Below are positions 23,313-35,782 of a stretch of DNA of 64,000 bases, piece after piece. The translations under genes and the position numbers were made by a program. Under the pieces are notes generated by a model. That model was not told the origin of the DNA. It worked only from the letters and a program-made list of their open reading frames with translations, and did not search any database. This DNA comes from Ascidia mentula (Eukaryota > Chordata > Ascidiacea > Phlebobranchia > Ascidiidae), in the NCBI GenBank assembly GCA_947561715.1, contig CANNZX010000068.1, forward strand, positions 1 through 64,000, read 5' to 3'. Every line of letters begins with the position of its first letter. Position 1 is the first letter of the stretch.

Positions 23313-23504
23313 TGGGCCGTGCCTGGAGGTAGTGCAATACCAGGACAACCCGTGGGCAGGTCGAAGCAAGCTCCGGCACCGTGCCCCCTGTCCAAAAATC
23401 AGGTTAATACAAAGACATGCAAGCGAATCGCTTGCGTCCCAGGTATTAAACTGAGAAGAACAGATACTACACTTGATCTTAGCTCTAAAGAGCCGAGAAG
23501 CGAT
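23313..23504 (-). ncRNA. U2 snRNA
   Basis: Array copy as 931-1122. Confidence 0.95.
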
Positions 23505-23792
23505 GCCGCAACATCCACTGAGTCCGCAACGTCCGGAAGAGTCCGTCTCGCATTTGCTGCCAAATTTTATTCCGGTGAAAAATGAAAAAAAAAAAAAAAT
23601 TTCCTGGTTTTTTTCCTACCGTTTTTGGCAGGCCATTCAAATTAGTTTGTTCACCACATGACGTCACAAACGGACCCATGACCCACCTCCCAACCCCCGA
23701 CACGACTCCTCCTGACCGTAACAGGCGAATCCCCCCCGTAGAAACTTCGTTTCTACCTTACGTTTTGCTCTACATCAGAGGATTAGTAAAAG

Positions 23793-23838
23793 ACGGGGAT
23801 AGCGCGAACGCAGTCCCCACTAGCAGAAATTGTACGGC

Positions 23839-23873
<35 letters not shown>

Positions 23874-23956
23874 GCTAAGCCTAAGTGCAATGGCTAAGCC
23901 TCGCCCTGGGCCCACCGCCGGCCTGATCACGGTGAAGGCCCCCGTCAGGTAAGTAT
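23793..23956 (-). ncRNA. U1 snRNA
   Basis: Array copy as 496-659. Confidence 0.95.
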
Positions 23957-24227
23957 GCTTTGCACAGCTTCTTGAGAGGTAGCATTTTTGTCGTCCGTCC
24001 TTGTGTTTGCCGCATTGTGCATTTCACGGCTTGTTTTATCTGGTCTCCGACAAGCACAACAACCAAATGTGCCGTTAAATTAATTGCTCTCCCGTCCTCC
24101 CTCTCTACCTCTCTTTCCTTGGCGTGTGCATACAGACGACACACACGCACTCATGGGATGCACCGCTGTTTCGTGCAATTGTTTTGCGAATGATTAACAG
24201 ATGGTTATTCCCACATGTGTGGGAATG

Positions 24228-24419
24228 TGGGCCGTGCCTGGAGGTAGTGCAATACCAGGACAACCCGTGGGCAGGTCGAAGCAAGCTCCGGCACCGTGCC
24301 CCCTGTCCAAAAATCAGGTTAATACAAAGACATGCAAGCGAATCGCTTGCGTCCCAGGTATTAAACTGAGAAGAACAGATACTACACTTGATCTTAGCTC
24401 TAAAGAGCCGAGAAGCGAT
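24228..24419 (-). ncRNA. U2 snRNA
   Basis: Array copy as 931-1122. Confidence 0.95.
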
Positions 24420-24707
24420 GCCGCAACATCCACTGAGTCCGCAACGTCCGGAAGAGTCCGTCTCGCATTTGCTGCCAAATTTTATTCCGGTGAAAAATGA
24501 AAAAAAAAAAAAAATTTCCTGGTTTTTTTCCTACCGTTTTTGGCAGGCCATTCAAATTAGTTTGTTCACCACATGACGTCACAAACGGACCCATGACCCA
24601 CCTCCCAACCCCCGACACGACTCCTCCTGACCGTAACAGGCGAATCCCCCCCGTAGAAACTTCGTTTCTACCTTACGTTTTGCTCTACATCAGAGGATTA
24701 GTAAAAG

Positions 24708-24753
24708 ACGGGGATAGCGCGAACGCAGTCCCCACTAGCAGAAATTGTACGGC

Positions 24754-24788
<35 letters not shown>

Positions 24789-24871
24789 GCTAAGCCTAAG
24801 TGCAATGGCTAAGCCTCGCCCTGGGCCCACCGCCGGCCTGATCACGGTGAAGGCCCCCGTCAGGTAAGTAT
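24708..24871 (-). ncRNA. U1 snRNA
   Basis: Array copy as 496-659. Confidence 0.95.
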
Positions 24872-25142
24872 GCTTTGCACAGCTTCTTGAGAGGTAGCAT
24901 TTTTGTCGTCCGTCCTTGTGTTTGCCGCATTGTGCATTTCACGGCTTGTTTTATCTGGTCTCCGACAAGCACAACAACCAAATGTGCCGTTAAATTAATT
25001 GCTCTCCCGTCCTCCCTCTCTACCTCTCTTTCCTTGGCGTGTGCATACAGACGACACACACGCACTCATGGGATGCACCGCTGTTTCGTGCAATTGTTTT
25101 GCGAATGATTAACAGATGGTTATTCCCACATGTGTGGGAATG

Positions 25143-25334
25143 TGGGCCGTGCCTGGAGGTAGTGCAATACCAGGACAACCCGTGGGCAGGTCGAAGCAAG
25201 CTCCGGCACCGTGCCCCCTGTCCAAAAATCAGGTTAATACAAAGACATGCAAGCGAATCGCTTGCGTCCCAGGTATTAAACTGAGAAGAACAGATACTAC
25301 ACTTGATCTTAGCTCTAAAGAGCCGAGAAGCGAT
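25143..25334 (-). ncRNA. U2 snRNA with shortened upstream region
   Basis: Gene body as 931-1122. Only about 195 bp of its upstream spacer remains (PSE and CRE-like site kept). Beyond about 25528 the sequence switches to the U2 insert, and no U1 gene follows before the next U2 fragment. Confidence 0.94.
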
Positions 25335-25525
25335 GCCGCAACATCCACTGAGTCCGCAACGTCCGGAAGAGTCCGTCTCGCATTTGCTGCCAAATTTTAT
25401 TCCGGTGAAAAATGAAAAAAAAAAAAAAATTTCCTGGTTTTTTTCCTACCGTTTTTGGCAGGCCATTCAAATTAGTTTGTTCACCACATGACGTCACAAA
25501 CGGACCCATGACCCACCTCCCAACC

Positions 25526-25729
25526 CCCCTCTGGGTATAAAATGGAAGGAACCCAGGTCTAAAACCCTCCCCGAGAAAGAAGGTCGGGGAGCCGACTACC
25601 CAAAGGGAGCAGACGGGGAACCAACGTGGGGGGTTATTTCTGGTAACTACAGGGATGAGTCGGATGATCGCTCACCGACCAGAAGCAGAGCCCTGAAGGA
25701 ACCACGGTTTGCTCGGGTAGCCAACCCCT
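25526..25729. mobile_element. Fragment of the U2-inserted element
   Basis: The right 204 bp of the insert, of the copy 1 type (it has TTTGCTCGGG where copy 2 has TATGCCCGGG). It is joined to ordinary U2 promoter sequence within a run of six C. The join falls at the same distance (about 410-413 bp) from the unit start in both parents, so the composite unit is 1,338 bp, as long as the insert-bearing units. Confidence 0.85.
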
Positions 25730-25757
25730 TCTTAGCTCTAAAGAGCCGAGAAGCGAT
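25730..25757 (-). pseudogene. U2 5' fragment (28 nt)
   Basis: The first 28 nt of U2 with an intact promoter upstream, followed directly by the insert fragment. The rest of this U2 is missing. Confidence 0.9.
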
Positions 25758-26045
25758 GCCGCAACATCCACTGAGTCCGCAACGTCCGGAAGAGTCCGTC
25801 TCGCATTTGCTGCCAAATTTTATTCCGGTGAAAAATGAAAAAAAAAAAAAAATTTCCTGGTTTTTTTCCTACCGTTTTTGGCAGGCCATTCAAATTAGTT
25901 TGTTCACCACATGACGTCACAAACGGACCCATGACCCACCTCCCAACCCCCGACACGACTCCTCCTGACCGTAACAGGCGAATCCCCCCCGTAGAAACTT
26001 CGTTTCTACCTTACGTTTTGCTCTACATCAGAGGATTAGTAAAAG

Positions 26046-26091
26046 ACGGGGATAGCGCGAACGCAGTCCCCACTAGCAGAAATTGTACGGC

Positions 26092-26126
<35 letters not shown>

Positions 26127-26209
26127 GCTAAGCCTAAGTGCAATGGCTAAGCCTCGCCCTGGGCCCACCGCCGGCCTGATCACGGTGAAGGCCCCCGTCA
26201 GGTAAGTAT
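26046..26209 (-). ncRNA. U1 snRNA
   Basis: Array copy as 496-659. Confidence 0.95.
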
Positions 26210-26480
26210 GCTTTGCACAGCTTCTTGAGAGGTAGCATTTTTGTCGTCCGTCCTTGTGTTTGCCGCATTGTGCATTTCACGGCTTGTTTTATCTGGTCTC
26301 CGACAAGCACAACAACCAAATGTGCCGTTAAATTAATTGCTCTCCCGTCCTCCCTCTCTACCTCTCTTTCCTTGGCGTGTGCATACAGACGACACACACG
26401 CACTCATGGGATGCACCGCTGTTTCGTGCAATTGTTTTGCGAATGATTAACAGATGGTTATTCCCACATGTGTGGGAATG

Positions 26481-26672
26481 TGGGCCGTGCCTGGAGGTAG
26501 TGCAATACCAGGACAACCCGTGGGCAGGTCGAAGCAAGCTCCGGCACCGTGCCCCCTGTCCAAAAATCAGGTTAATACAAAGACATGCAAGCGAATCGCT
26601 TGCGTCCCAGGTATTAAACTGAGAAGAACAGATACTACACTTGATCTTAGCTCTAAAGAGCCGAGAAGCGAT
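26481..26672 (-). ncRNA. U2 snRNA
   Basis: Array copy as 931-1122. Confidence 0.95.
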
Positions 26673-26960
26673 GCCGCAACATCCACTGAGTCCGCAACGT
26701 CCGGAAGAGTCCGTCTCGCATTTGCTGCCAAATTTTATTCCGGTGAAAAATGAAAAAAAAAAAAAAATTTCCTGGTTTTTTTCCTACCGTTTTTGGCAGG
26801 CCATTCAAATTAGTTTGTTCACCACATGACGTCACAAACGGACCCATGACCCACCTCCCAACCCCCGACACGACTCCTCCTGACCGTAACAGGCGAATCC
26901 CCCCCGTAGAAACTTCGTTTCTACCTTACGTTTTGCTCTACATCAGAGGATTAGTAAAAG

Positions 26961-27006
26961 ACGGGGATAGCGCGAACGCAGTCCCCACTAGCAGAAATTG
27001 TACGGC

Positions 27007-27041
<35 letters not shown>

Positions 27042-27124
27042 GCTAAGCCTAAGTGCAATGGCTAAGCCTCGCCCTGGGCCCACCGCCGGCCTGATCACGG
27101 TGAAGGCCCCCGTCAGGTAAGTAT
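26961..27124 (-). ncRNA. U1 snRNA
   Basis: Array copy as 496-659. Confidence 0.95.
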
Positions 27125-27395
27125 GCTTTGCACAGCTTCTTGAGAGGTAGCATTTTTGTCGTCCGTCCTTGTGTTTGCCGCATTGTGCATTTCACGGCTT
27201 GTTTTATCTGGTCTCCGACAAGCACAACAACCAAATGTGCCGTTAAATTAATTGCTCTCCCGTCCTCCCTCTCTACCTCTCTTTCCTTGGCGTGTGCATA
27301 CAGACGACACACACGCACTCATGGGATGCACCGCTGTTTCGTGCAATTGTTTTGCGAATGATTAACAGATGGTTATTCCCACATGTGTGGGAATG

Positions 27396-27587
27396 TGGGC
27401 CGTGCCTGGAGGTAGTGCAATACCAGGACAACCCGTGGGCAGGTCGAAGCAAGCTCCGGCACCGTGCCCCCTGTCCAAAAATCAGGTTAATACAAAGACA
27501 TGCAAGCGAATCGCTTGCGTCCCAGGTATTAAACTGAGAAGAACAGATACTACACTTGATCTTAGCTCTAAAGAGCCGAGAAGCGAT
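27396..27587 (-). ncRNA. U2 snRNA
   Basis: Array copy as 931-1122. Confidence 0.95.
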
Positions 27588-27875
27588 GCCGCAACATCCA
27601 CTGAGTCCGCAACGTCCGGAAGAGTCCGTCTCGCATTTGCTGCCAAATTTTATTCCGGTGAAAAATGAAAAAAAAAAAAAAATTTCCTGGTTTTTTTCCT
27701 ACCGTTTTTGGCAGGCCATTCAAATTAGTTTGTTCACCACATGACGTCACAAACGGACCCATGACCCACCTCCCAACCCCCGACACGACTCCTCCTGACC
27801 GTAACAGGCGAATCCCCCCCGTAGAAACTTCGTTTCTACCTTACGTTTTGCTCTACATCAGAGGATTAGTAAAAG

Positions 27876-27921
27876 ACGGGGATAGCGCGAACGCAGTCCC
27901 CACTAGCAGAAATTGTACGGC

Positions 27922-27956
<35 letters not shown>

Positions 27957-28039
27957 GCTAAGCCTAAGTGCAATGGCTAAGCCTCGCCCTGGGCCCACCG
28001 CCGGCCTGATCACGGTGAAGGCCCCCGTCAGGTAAGTAT
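27876..28039 (-). ncRNA. U1 snRNA
   Basis: Array copy as 496-659. Confidence 0.95.
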
Positions 28040-28310
28040 GCTTTGCACAGCTTCTTGAGAGGTAGCATTTTTGTCGTCCGTCCTTGTGTTTGCCGCATTG
28101 TGCATTTCACGGCTTGTTTTATCTGGTCTCCGACAAGCACAACAACCAAATGTGCCGTTAAATTAATTGCTCTCCCGTCCTCCCTCTCTACCTCTCTTTC
28201 CTTGGCGTGTGCATACAGACGACACACACGCACTCATGGGATGCACCGCTGTTTCGTGCAATTGTTTTGCGAATGATTAACAGATGGTTATTCCCACATG
28301 TGTGGGAATG

Positions 28311-28502
28311 TGGGCCGTGCCTGGAGGTAGTGCAATACCAGGACAACCCGTGGGCAGGTCGAAGCAAGCTCCGGCACCGTGCCCCCTGTCCAAAAATCAG
28401 GTTAATACAAAGACATGCAAGCGAATCGCTTGCGTCCCAGGTATTAAACTGAGAAGAACAGATACTACACTTGATCTTAGCTCTAAAGAGCCGAGAAGCG
28501 AT
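28311..28502 (-). ncRNA. U2 snRNA
   Basis: Array copy as 931-1122. Confidence 0.95.
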
Positions 28503-28790
28503 GCCGCAACATCCACTGAGTCCGCAACGTCCGGAAGAGTCCGTCTCGCATTTGCTGCCAAATTTTATTCCGGTGAAAAATGAAAAAAAAAAAAAAATTT
28601 CCTGGTTTTTTTCCTACCGTTTTTGGCAGGCCATTCAAATTAGTTTGTTCACCACATGACGTCACAAACGGACCCATGACCCACCTCCCAACCCCCGACA
28701 CGACTCCTCCTGACCGTAACAGGCGAATCCCCCCCGTAGAAACTTCGTTTCTACCTTACGTTTTGCTCTACATCAGAGGATTAGTAAAAG

Positions 28791-28836
28791 ACGGGGATAG
28801 CGCGAACGCAGTCCCCACTAGCAGAAATTGTACGGC

Positions 28837-28871
<35 letters not shown>

Positions 28872-28954
28872 GCTAAGCCTAAGTGCAATGGCTAAGCCTC
28901 GCCCTGGGCCCACCGCCGGCCTGATCACGGTGAAGGCCCCCGTCAGGTAAGTAT
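28791..28954 (-). ncRNA. U1 snRNA
   Basis: Array copy as 496-659. Confidence 0.95.
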
Positions 28955-29225
28955 GCTTTGCACAGCTTCTTGAGAGGTAGCATTTTTGTCGTCCGTCCTT
29001 GTGTTTGCCGCATTGTGCATTTCACGGCTTGTTTTATCTGGTCTCCGACAAGCACAACAACCAAATGTGCCGTTAAATTAATTGCTCTCCCGTCCTCCCT
29101 CTCTACCTCTCTTTCCTTGGCGTGTGCATACAGACGACACACACGCACTCATGGGATGCACCGCTGTTTCGTGCAATTGTTTTGCGAATGATTAACAGAT
29201 GGTTATTCCCACATGTGTGGGAATG

Positions 29226-29417
29226 TGGGCCGTGCCTGGAGGTAGTGCAATACCAGGACAACCCGTGGGCAGGTCGAAGCAAGCTCCGGCACCGTGCCCC
29301 CTGTCCAAAAATCAGGTTAATACAAAGACATGCAAGCGAATCGCTTGCGTCCCAGGTATTAAACTGAGAAGAACAGATACTACACTTGATCTTAGCTCTA
29401 AAGAGCCGAGAAGCGAT
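29226..29417 (-). ncRNA. U2 snRNA
   Basis: Array copy as 931-1122. Confidence 0.95.
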
Positions 29418-29705
29418 GCCGCAACATCCACTGAGTCCGCAACGTCCGGAAGAGTCCGTCTCGCATTTGCTGCCAAATTTTATTCCGGTGAAAAATGAAA
29501 AAAAAAAAAAAATTTCCTGGTTTTTTTCCTACCGTTTTTGGCAGGCCATTCAAATTAGTTTGTTCACCACATGACGTCACAAACGGACCCATGACCCACC
29601 TCCCAACCCCCGACACGACTCCTCCTGACCGTAACAGGCGAATCCCCCCCGTAGAAACTTCGTTTCTACCTTACGTTTTGCTCTACATCAGAGGATTAGT
29701 AAAAG

Positions 29706-29751
29706 ACGGGGATAGCGCGAACGCAGTCCCCACTAGCAGAAATTGTACGGC

Positions 29752-29786
<35 letters not shown>

Positions 29787-29869
29787 GCTAAGCCTAAGTG
29801 CAATGGCTAAGCCTCGCCCTGGGCCCACCGCCGGCCTGATCACGGTGAAGGCCCCCGTCAGGTAAGTAT
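29706..29869 (-). ncRNA. U1 snRNA
   Basis: Array copy as 496-659. Confidence 0.95.
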
Positions 29870-30140
29870 GCTTTGCACAGCTTCTTGAGAGGTAGCATTT
29901 TTGTCGTCCGTCCTTGTGTTTGCCGCATTGTGCATTTCACGGCTTGTTTTATCTGGTCTCCGACAAGCACAACAACCAAATGTGCCGTTAAATTAATTGC
30001 TCTCCCGTCCTCCCTCTCTACCTCTCTTTCCTTGGCGTGTGCATACAGACGACACACACGCACTCATGGGATGCACCGCTGTTTCGTGCAATTGTTTTGC
30101 GAATGATTAACAGATGGTTATTCCCACATGTGTGGGAATG

Positions 30141-30332
30141 TGGGCCGTGCCTGGAGGTAGTGCAATACCAGGACAACCCGTGGGCAGGTCGAAGCAAGCT
30201 CCGGCACCGTGCCCCCTGTCCAAAAATCAGGTTAATACAAAGACATGCAAGCGAATCGCTTGCGTCCCAGGTATTAAACTGAGAAGAACAGATACTACAC
30301 TTGATCTTAGCTCTAAAGAGCCGAGAAGCGAT
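30141..30332 (-). ncRNA. U2 snRNA
   Basis: Array copy as 931-1122. Confidence 0.95.
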
Positions 30333-30620
30333 GCCGCAACATCCACTGAGTCCGCAACGTCCGGAAGAGTCCGTCTCGCATTTGCTGCCAAATTTTATTC
30401 CGGTGAAAAATGAAAAAAAAAAAAAAATTTCCTGGTTTTTTTCCTACCGTTTTTGGCAGGCCATTCAAATTAGTTTGTTCACCACATGACGTCACAAACG
30501 GACCCATGACCCACCTCCCAACCCCCGACACGACTCCTCCTGACCGTAACAGGCGAATCCCCCCCGTAGAAACTTCGTTTCTACCTTACGTTTTGCTCTA
30601 CATCAGAGGATTAGTAAAAG

Positions 30621-30666
30621 ACGGGGATAGCGCGAACGCAGTCCCCACTAGCAGAAATTGTACGGC

Positions 30667-30701
<35 letters not shown>

Positions 30702-30784
30702 GCTAAGCCTAAGTGCAATGGCTAAGCCTCGCCCTGGGCCCACCGCCGGCCTGATCACGGTGAAGGCCCCCGTCAGGTAAGTAT
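30621..30784 (-). ncRNA. U1 snRNA
   Basis: Array copy as 496-659. Confidence 0.95.
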
Positions 30785-31055
30785 GCTTTGCACAGCTTCT
30801 TGAGAGGTAGCATTTTTGTCGTCCGTCCTTGTGTTTGCCGCATTGTGCATTTCACGGCTTGTTTTATCTGGTCTCCGACAAGCACAACAACCAAATGTGC
30901 CGTTAAATTAATTGCTCTCCCGTCCTCCCTCTCTACCTCTCTTTCCTTGGCGTGTGCATACAGACGACACACACGCACTCATGGGATGCACCGCTGTTTC
31001 GTGCAATTGTTTTGCGAATGATTAACAGATGGTTATTCCCACATGTGTGGGAATG

Positions 31056-31247
31056 TGGGCCGTGCCTGGAGGTAGTGCAATACCAGGACAACCCGTGGGC
31101 AGGTCGAAGCAAGCTCCGGCACCGTGCCCCCTGTCCAAAAATCAGGTTAATACAAAGACATGCAAGCGAATCGCTTGCGTCCCAGGTATTAAACTGAGAA
31201 GAACAGATACTACACTTGATCTTAGCTCTAAAGAGCCGAGAAGCGAT
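31056..31247 (-). ncRNA. U2 snRNA
   Basis: Array copy as 931-1122. Confidence 0.95.
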
Positions 31248-31535
31248 GCCGCAACATCCACTGAGTCCGCAACGTCCGGAAGAGTCCGTCTCGCATTTGC
31301 TGCCAAATTTTATTCCGGTGAAAAATGAAAAAAAAAAAAAAATTTCCTGGTTTTTTTCCTACCGTTTTTGGCAGGCCATTCAAATTAGTTTGTTCACCAC
31401 ATGACGTCACAAACGGACCCATGACCCACCTCCCAACCCCCGACACGACTCCTCCTGACCGTAACAGGCGAATCCCCCCCGTAGAAACTTCGTTTCTACC
31501 TTACGTTTTGCTCTACATCAGAGGATTAGTAAAAG

Positions 31536-31581
31536 ACGGGGATAGCGCGAACGCAGTCCCCACTAGCAGAAATTGTACGGC

Positions 31582-31616
<35 letters not shown>

Positions 31617-31699
31617 GCTAAGCCTAAGTGCAATGGCTAAGCCTCGCCCTGGGCCCACCGCCGGCCTGATCACGGTGAAGGCCCCCGTCAGGTAAGTAT
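31536..31699 (-). ncRNA. U1 snRNA
   Basis: Array copy as 496-659. Confidence 0.95.
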
Positions 31700-31970
31700 G
31701 CTTTGCACAGCTTCTTGAGAGGTAGCATTTTTGTCGTCCGTCCTTGTGTTTGCCGCATTGTGCATTTCACGGCTTGTTTTATCTGGTCTCCGACAAGCAC
31801 AACAACCAAATGTGCCGTTAAATTAATTGCTCTCCCGTCCTCCCTCTCTACCTCTCTTTCCTTGGCGTGTGCATACAGACGACACACACGCACTCATGGG
31901 ATGCACCGCTGTTTCGTGCAATTGTTTTGCGAATGATTAACAGATGGTTATTCCCACATGTGTGGGAATG

Positions 31971-32162
31971 TGGGCCGTGCCTGGAGGTAGTGCAATACCA
32001 GGACAACCCGTGGGCAGGTCGAAGCAAGCTCCGGCACCGTGCCCCCTGTCCAAAAATCAGGTTAATACAAAGACATGCAAGCGAATCGCTTGCGTCCCAG
32101 GTATTAAACTGAGAAGAACAGATACTACACTTGATCTTAGCTCTAAAGAGCCGAGAAGCGAT
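31971..32162 (-). ncRNA. U2 snRNA
   Basis: Array copy as 931-1122. Confidence 0.95.
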
Positions 32163-32450
32163 GCCGCAACATCCACTGAGTCCGCAACGTCCGGAAGAGT
32201 CCGTCTCGCATTTGCTGCCAAATTTTATTCCGGTGAAAAATGAAAAAAAAAAAAAAATTTCCTGGTTTTTTTCCTACCGTTTTTGGCAGGCCATTCAAAT
32301 TAGTTTGTTCACCACATGACGTCACAAACGGACCCATGACCCACCTCCCAACCCCCGACACGACTCCTCCTGACCGTAACAGGCGAATCCCCCCCGTAGA
32401 AACTTCGTTTCTACCTTACGTTTTGCTCTACATCAGAGGATTAGTAAAAG

Positions 32451-32496
32451 ACGGGGATAGCGCGAACGCAGTCCCCACTAGCAGAAATTGTACGGC

Positions 32497-32531
<35 letters not shown>

Positions 32532-32614
32532 GCTAAGCCTAAGTGCAATGGCTAAGCCTCGCCCTGGGCCCACCGCCGGCCTGATCACGGTGAAGGCCCC
32601 CGTCAGGTAAGTAT
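32451..32614 (-). ncRNA. U1 snRNA
   Basis: Array copy as 496-659. Confidence 0.95.
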
Positions 32615-32885
32615 GCTTTGCACAGCTTCTTGAGAGGTAGCATTTTTGTCGTCCGTCCTTGTGTTTGCCGCATTGTGCATTTCACGGCTTGTTTTATCTG
32701 GTCTCCGACAAGCACAACAACCAAATGTGCCGTTAAATTAATTGCTCTCCCGTCCTCCCTCTCTACCTCTCTTTCCTTGGCGTGTGCATACAGACGACAC
32801 ACACGCACTCATGGGATGCACCGCTGTTTCGTGCAATTGTTTTGCGAATGATTAACAGATGGTTATTCCCACATGTGTGGGAATG

Positions 32886-33077
32886 TGGGCCGTGCCTGGA
32901 GGTAGTGCAATACCAGGACAACCCGTGGGCAGGTCGAAGCAAGCTCCGGCACCGTGCCCCCTGTCCAAAAATCAGGTTAATACAAAGACATGCAAGCGAA
33001 TCGCTTGCGTCCCAGGTATTAAACTGAGAAGAACAGATACTACACTTGATCTTAGCTCTAAAGAGCCGAGAAGCGAT
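32886..33077 (-). ncRNA. U2 snRNA
   Basis: Array copy as 931-1122. Confidence 0.95.
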
Positions 33078-33365
33078 GCCGCAACATCCACTGAGTCCGC
33101 AACGTCCGGAAGAGTCCGTCTCGCATTTGCTGCCAAATTTTATTCCGGTGAAAAATGAAAAAAAAAAAAAAATTTCCTGGTTTTTTTCCTACCGTTTTTG
33201 GCAGGCCATTCAAATTAGTTTGTTCACCACATGACGTCACAAACGGACCCATGACCCACCTCCCAACCCCCGACACGACTCCTCCTGACCGTAACAGGCG
33301 AATCCCCCCCGTAGAAACTTCGTTTCTACCTTACGTTTTGCTCTACATCAGAGGATTAGTAAAAG

Positions 33366-33411
33366 ACGGGGATAGCGCGAACGCAGTCCCCACTAGCAGA
33401 AATTGTACGGC

Positions 33412-33446
<35 letters not shown>

Positions 33447-33529
33447 GCTAAGCCTAAGTGCAATGGCTAAGCCTCGCCCTGGGCCCACCGCCGGCCTGAT
33501 CACGGTGAAGGCCCCCGTCAGGTAAGTAT
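33366..33529 (-). ncRNA. U1 snRNA
   Basis: Array copy as 496-659. Confidence 0.95.
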
Positions 33530-33800
33530 GCTTTGCACAGCTTCTTGAGAGGTAGCATTTTTGTCGTCCGTCCTTGTGTTTGCCGCATTGTGCATTTCAC
33601 GGCTTGTTTTATCTGGTCTCCGACAAGCACAACAACCAAATGTGCCGTTAAATTAATTGCTCTCCCGTCCTCCCTCTCTACCTCTCTTTCCTTGGCGTGT
33701 GCATACAGACGACACACACGCACTCATGGGATGCACCGCTGTTTCGTGCAATTGTTTTGCGAATGATTAACAGATGGTTATTCCCACATGTGTGGGAATG

Positions 33801-33992
33801 TGGGCCGTGCCTGGAGGTAGTGCAATACCAGGACAACCCGTGGGCAGGTCGAAGCAAGCTCCGGCACCGTGCCCCCTGTCCAAAAATCAGGTTAATACAA
33901 AGACATGCAAGCGAATCGCTTGCGTCCCAGGTATTAAACTGAGAAGAACAGATACTACACTTGATCTTAGCTCTAAAGAGCCGAGAAGCGAT
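33801..33992 (-). ncRNA. U2 snRNA
   Basis: Array copy as 931-1122. Confidence 0.95.
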
Positions 33993-34280
33993 GCCGCAAC
34001 ATCCACTGAGTCCGCAACGTCCGGAAGAGTCCGTCTCGCATTTGCTGCCAAATTTTATTCCGGTGAAAAATGAAAAAAAAAAAAAAATTTCCTGGTTTTT
34101 TTCCTACCGTTTTTGGCAGGCCATTCAAATTAGTTTGTTCACCACATGACGTCACAAACGGACCCATGACCCACCTCCCAACCCCCGACACGACTCCTCC
34201 TGACCGTAACAGGCGAATCCCCCCCGTAGAAACTTCGTTTCTACCTTACGTTTTGCTCTACATCAGAGGATTAGTAAAAG

Positions 34281-34326
34281 ACGGGGATAGCGCGAACGCA
34301 GTCCCCACTAGCAGAAATTGTACGGC

Positions 34327-34361
<35 letters not shown>

Positions 34362-34444
34362 GCTAAGCCTAAGTGCAATGGCTAAGCCTCGCCCTGGGCC
34401 CACCGCCGGCCTGATCACGGTGAAGGCCCCCGTCAGGTAAGTAT
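34281..34444 (-). ncRNA. U1 snRNA
   Basis: Array copy as 496-659. Confidence 0.95.
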
Positions 34445-34715
34445 GCTTTGCACAGCTTCTTGAGAGGTAGCATTTTTGTCGTCCGTCCTTGTGTTTGCCG
34501 CATTGTGCATTTCACGGCTTGTTTTATCTGGTCTCCGACAAGCACAACAACCAAATGTGCCGTTAAATTAATTGCTCTCCCGTCCTCCCTCTCTACCTCT
34601 CTTTCCTTGGCGTGTGCATACAGACGACACACACGCACTCATGGGATGCACCGCTGTTTCGTGCAATTGTTTTGCGAATGATTAACAGATGGTTATTCCC
34701 ACATGTGTGGGAATG

Positions 34716-35330
34716 TGGGCCGTGCCTGGAGGTAGTGCAATACCAGGACAACCCGTGGGCAGGTCGAAGCAAGCTCCGGCACCGTGCCCCCTGTCCAAAA
34801 ATCAGGTTAATACAAAGACATGCAAGCGAATCGCTTGCGTCCCAGGTATTAAACTGAGAAGAACAGAGTGGTGTACTAGTACCAACCCGGGTGTTAGTCG
34901 GGTGGACCATTCGCCATGCCGAAAGGGCTGGTTTGCAACCGTGGCCTCCGGTCGCCATCGCAAGCGACAGCAACCGGGCGAGGGGGTGTTGGATAGGCGA
35001 GTTCGCCCGTCCGGGTGACAGACAAGTAATCTGTCGGGTTCGTTTAAAACCGCGCCGAACCTGGGTCAAAAGACTGAGGTCGTGCGAGGGCACTATGGCC
35101 CCTCTGGGTATAAAATGGAAGGAACCCAGGTCTAAAACCCTCCCCGAGAAAGAAGGTCGGGGAGCCGACTACCCAAAGGGAGCAGACGGGGAACCAACGT
35201 GGGGGGTTATTTCTGGTAACTACAGGGATGAGTCGGATGATCGCTCACCGACCAGAAGCAGAGCCCTGAAGGAACCACGGTATGCCCGGGTAGCCAACCC
35301 CTTCTTAGCTCTAAAGAGCCGAGAAGCGAT
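34716..35330 (-). pseudogene. U2 gene broken by a 435-bp insert (second case)
   Basis: The 5' part is 35303-35330 and the 3' part 34716-34867. The same 12 U2 nucleotides are missing as at 14657-15271, so the target alteration is identical in the two events. Confidence 0.93.
34868..35302. mobile_element. U2-inserted 435-bp element, copy 2
   Basis: Full-length relative of 14809-15243. Differences include loss of TC near the left edge, an extra base at two sites, and several substitutions, against flanking units that are essentially identical. The changes do not keep any reading frame. Confidence 0.6.
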
Positions 35331-35618
35331 GCCGCAACATCCACTGAGTCCGCAACGTCCGGAAGAGTCCGTCTCGCATTTGCTGCCAAATTTTATTCCG
35401 GTGAAAAATGAAAAAAAAAAAAAAATTTCCTGGTTTTTTTCCTACCGTTTTTGGCAGGCCATTCAAATTAGTTTGTTCACCACATGACGTCACAAACGGA
35501 CCCATGACCCACCTCCCAACCCCCGACACGACTCCTCCTGACCGTAACAGGCGAATCCCCCCCGTAGAAACTTCGTTTCTACCTTACGTTTTGCTCTACA
35601 TCAGAGGATTAGTAAAAG

Positions 35619-35664
35619 ACGGGGATAGCGCGAACGCAGTCCCCACTAGCAGAAATTGTACGGC

Positions 35665-35699
<35 letters not shown>

Positions 35700-35782
35700 G
35701 CTAAGCCTAAGTGCAATGGCTAAGCCTCGCCCTGGGCCCACCGCCGGCCTGATCACGGTGAAGGCCCCCGTCAGGTAAGTAT
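35619..35782 (-). ncRNA. U1 snRNA
   Basis: Array copy as 496-659. Confidence 0.95.

Noticed and set aside
34593..35487. Longer open frames (166 and 198 codons) across the U2 insert
   Set aside because: They run from array sequence through the insert without respect for its ends, and indels between the two insert copies break them.
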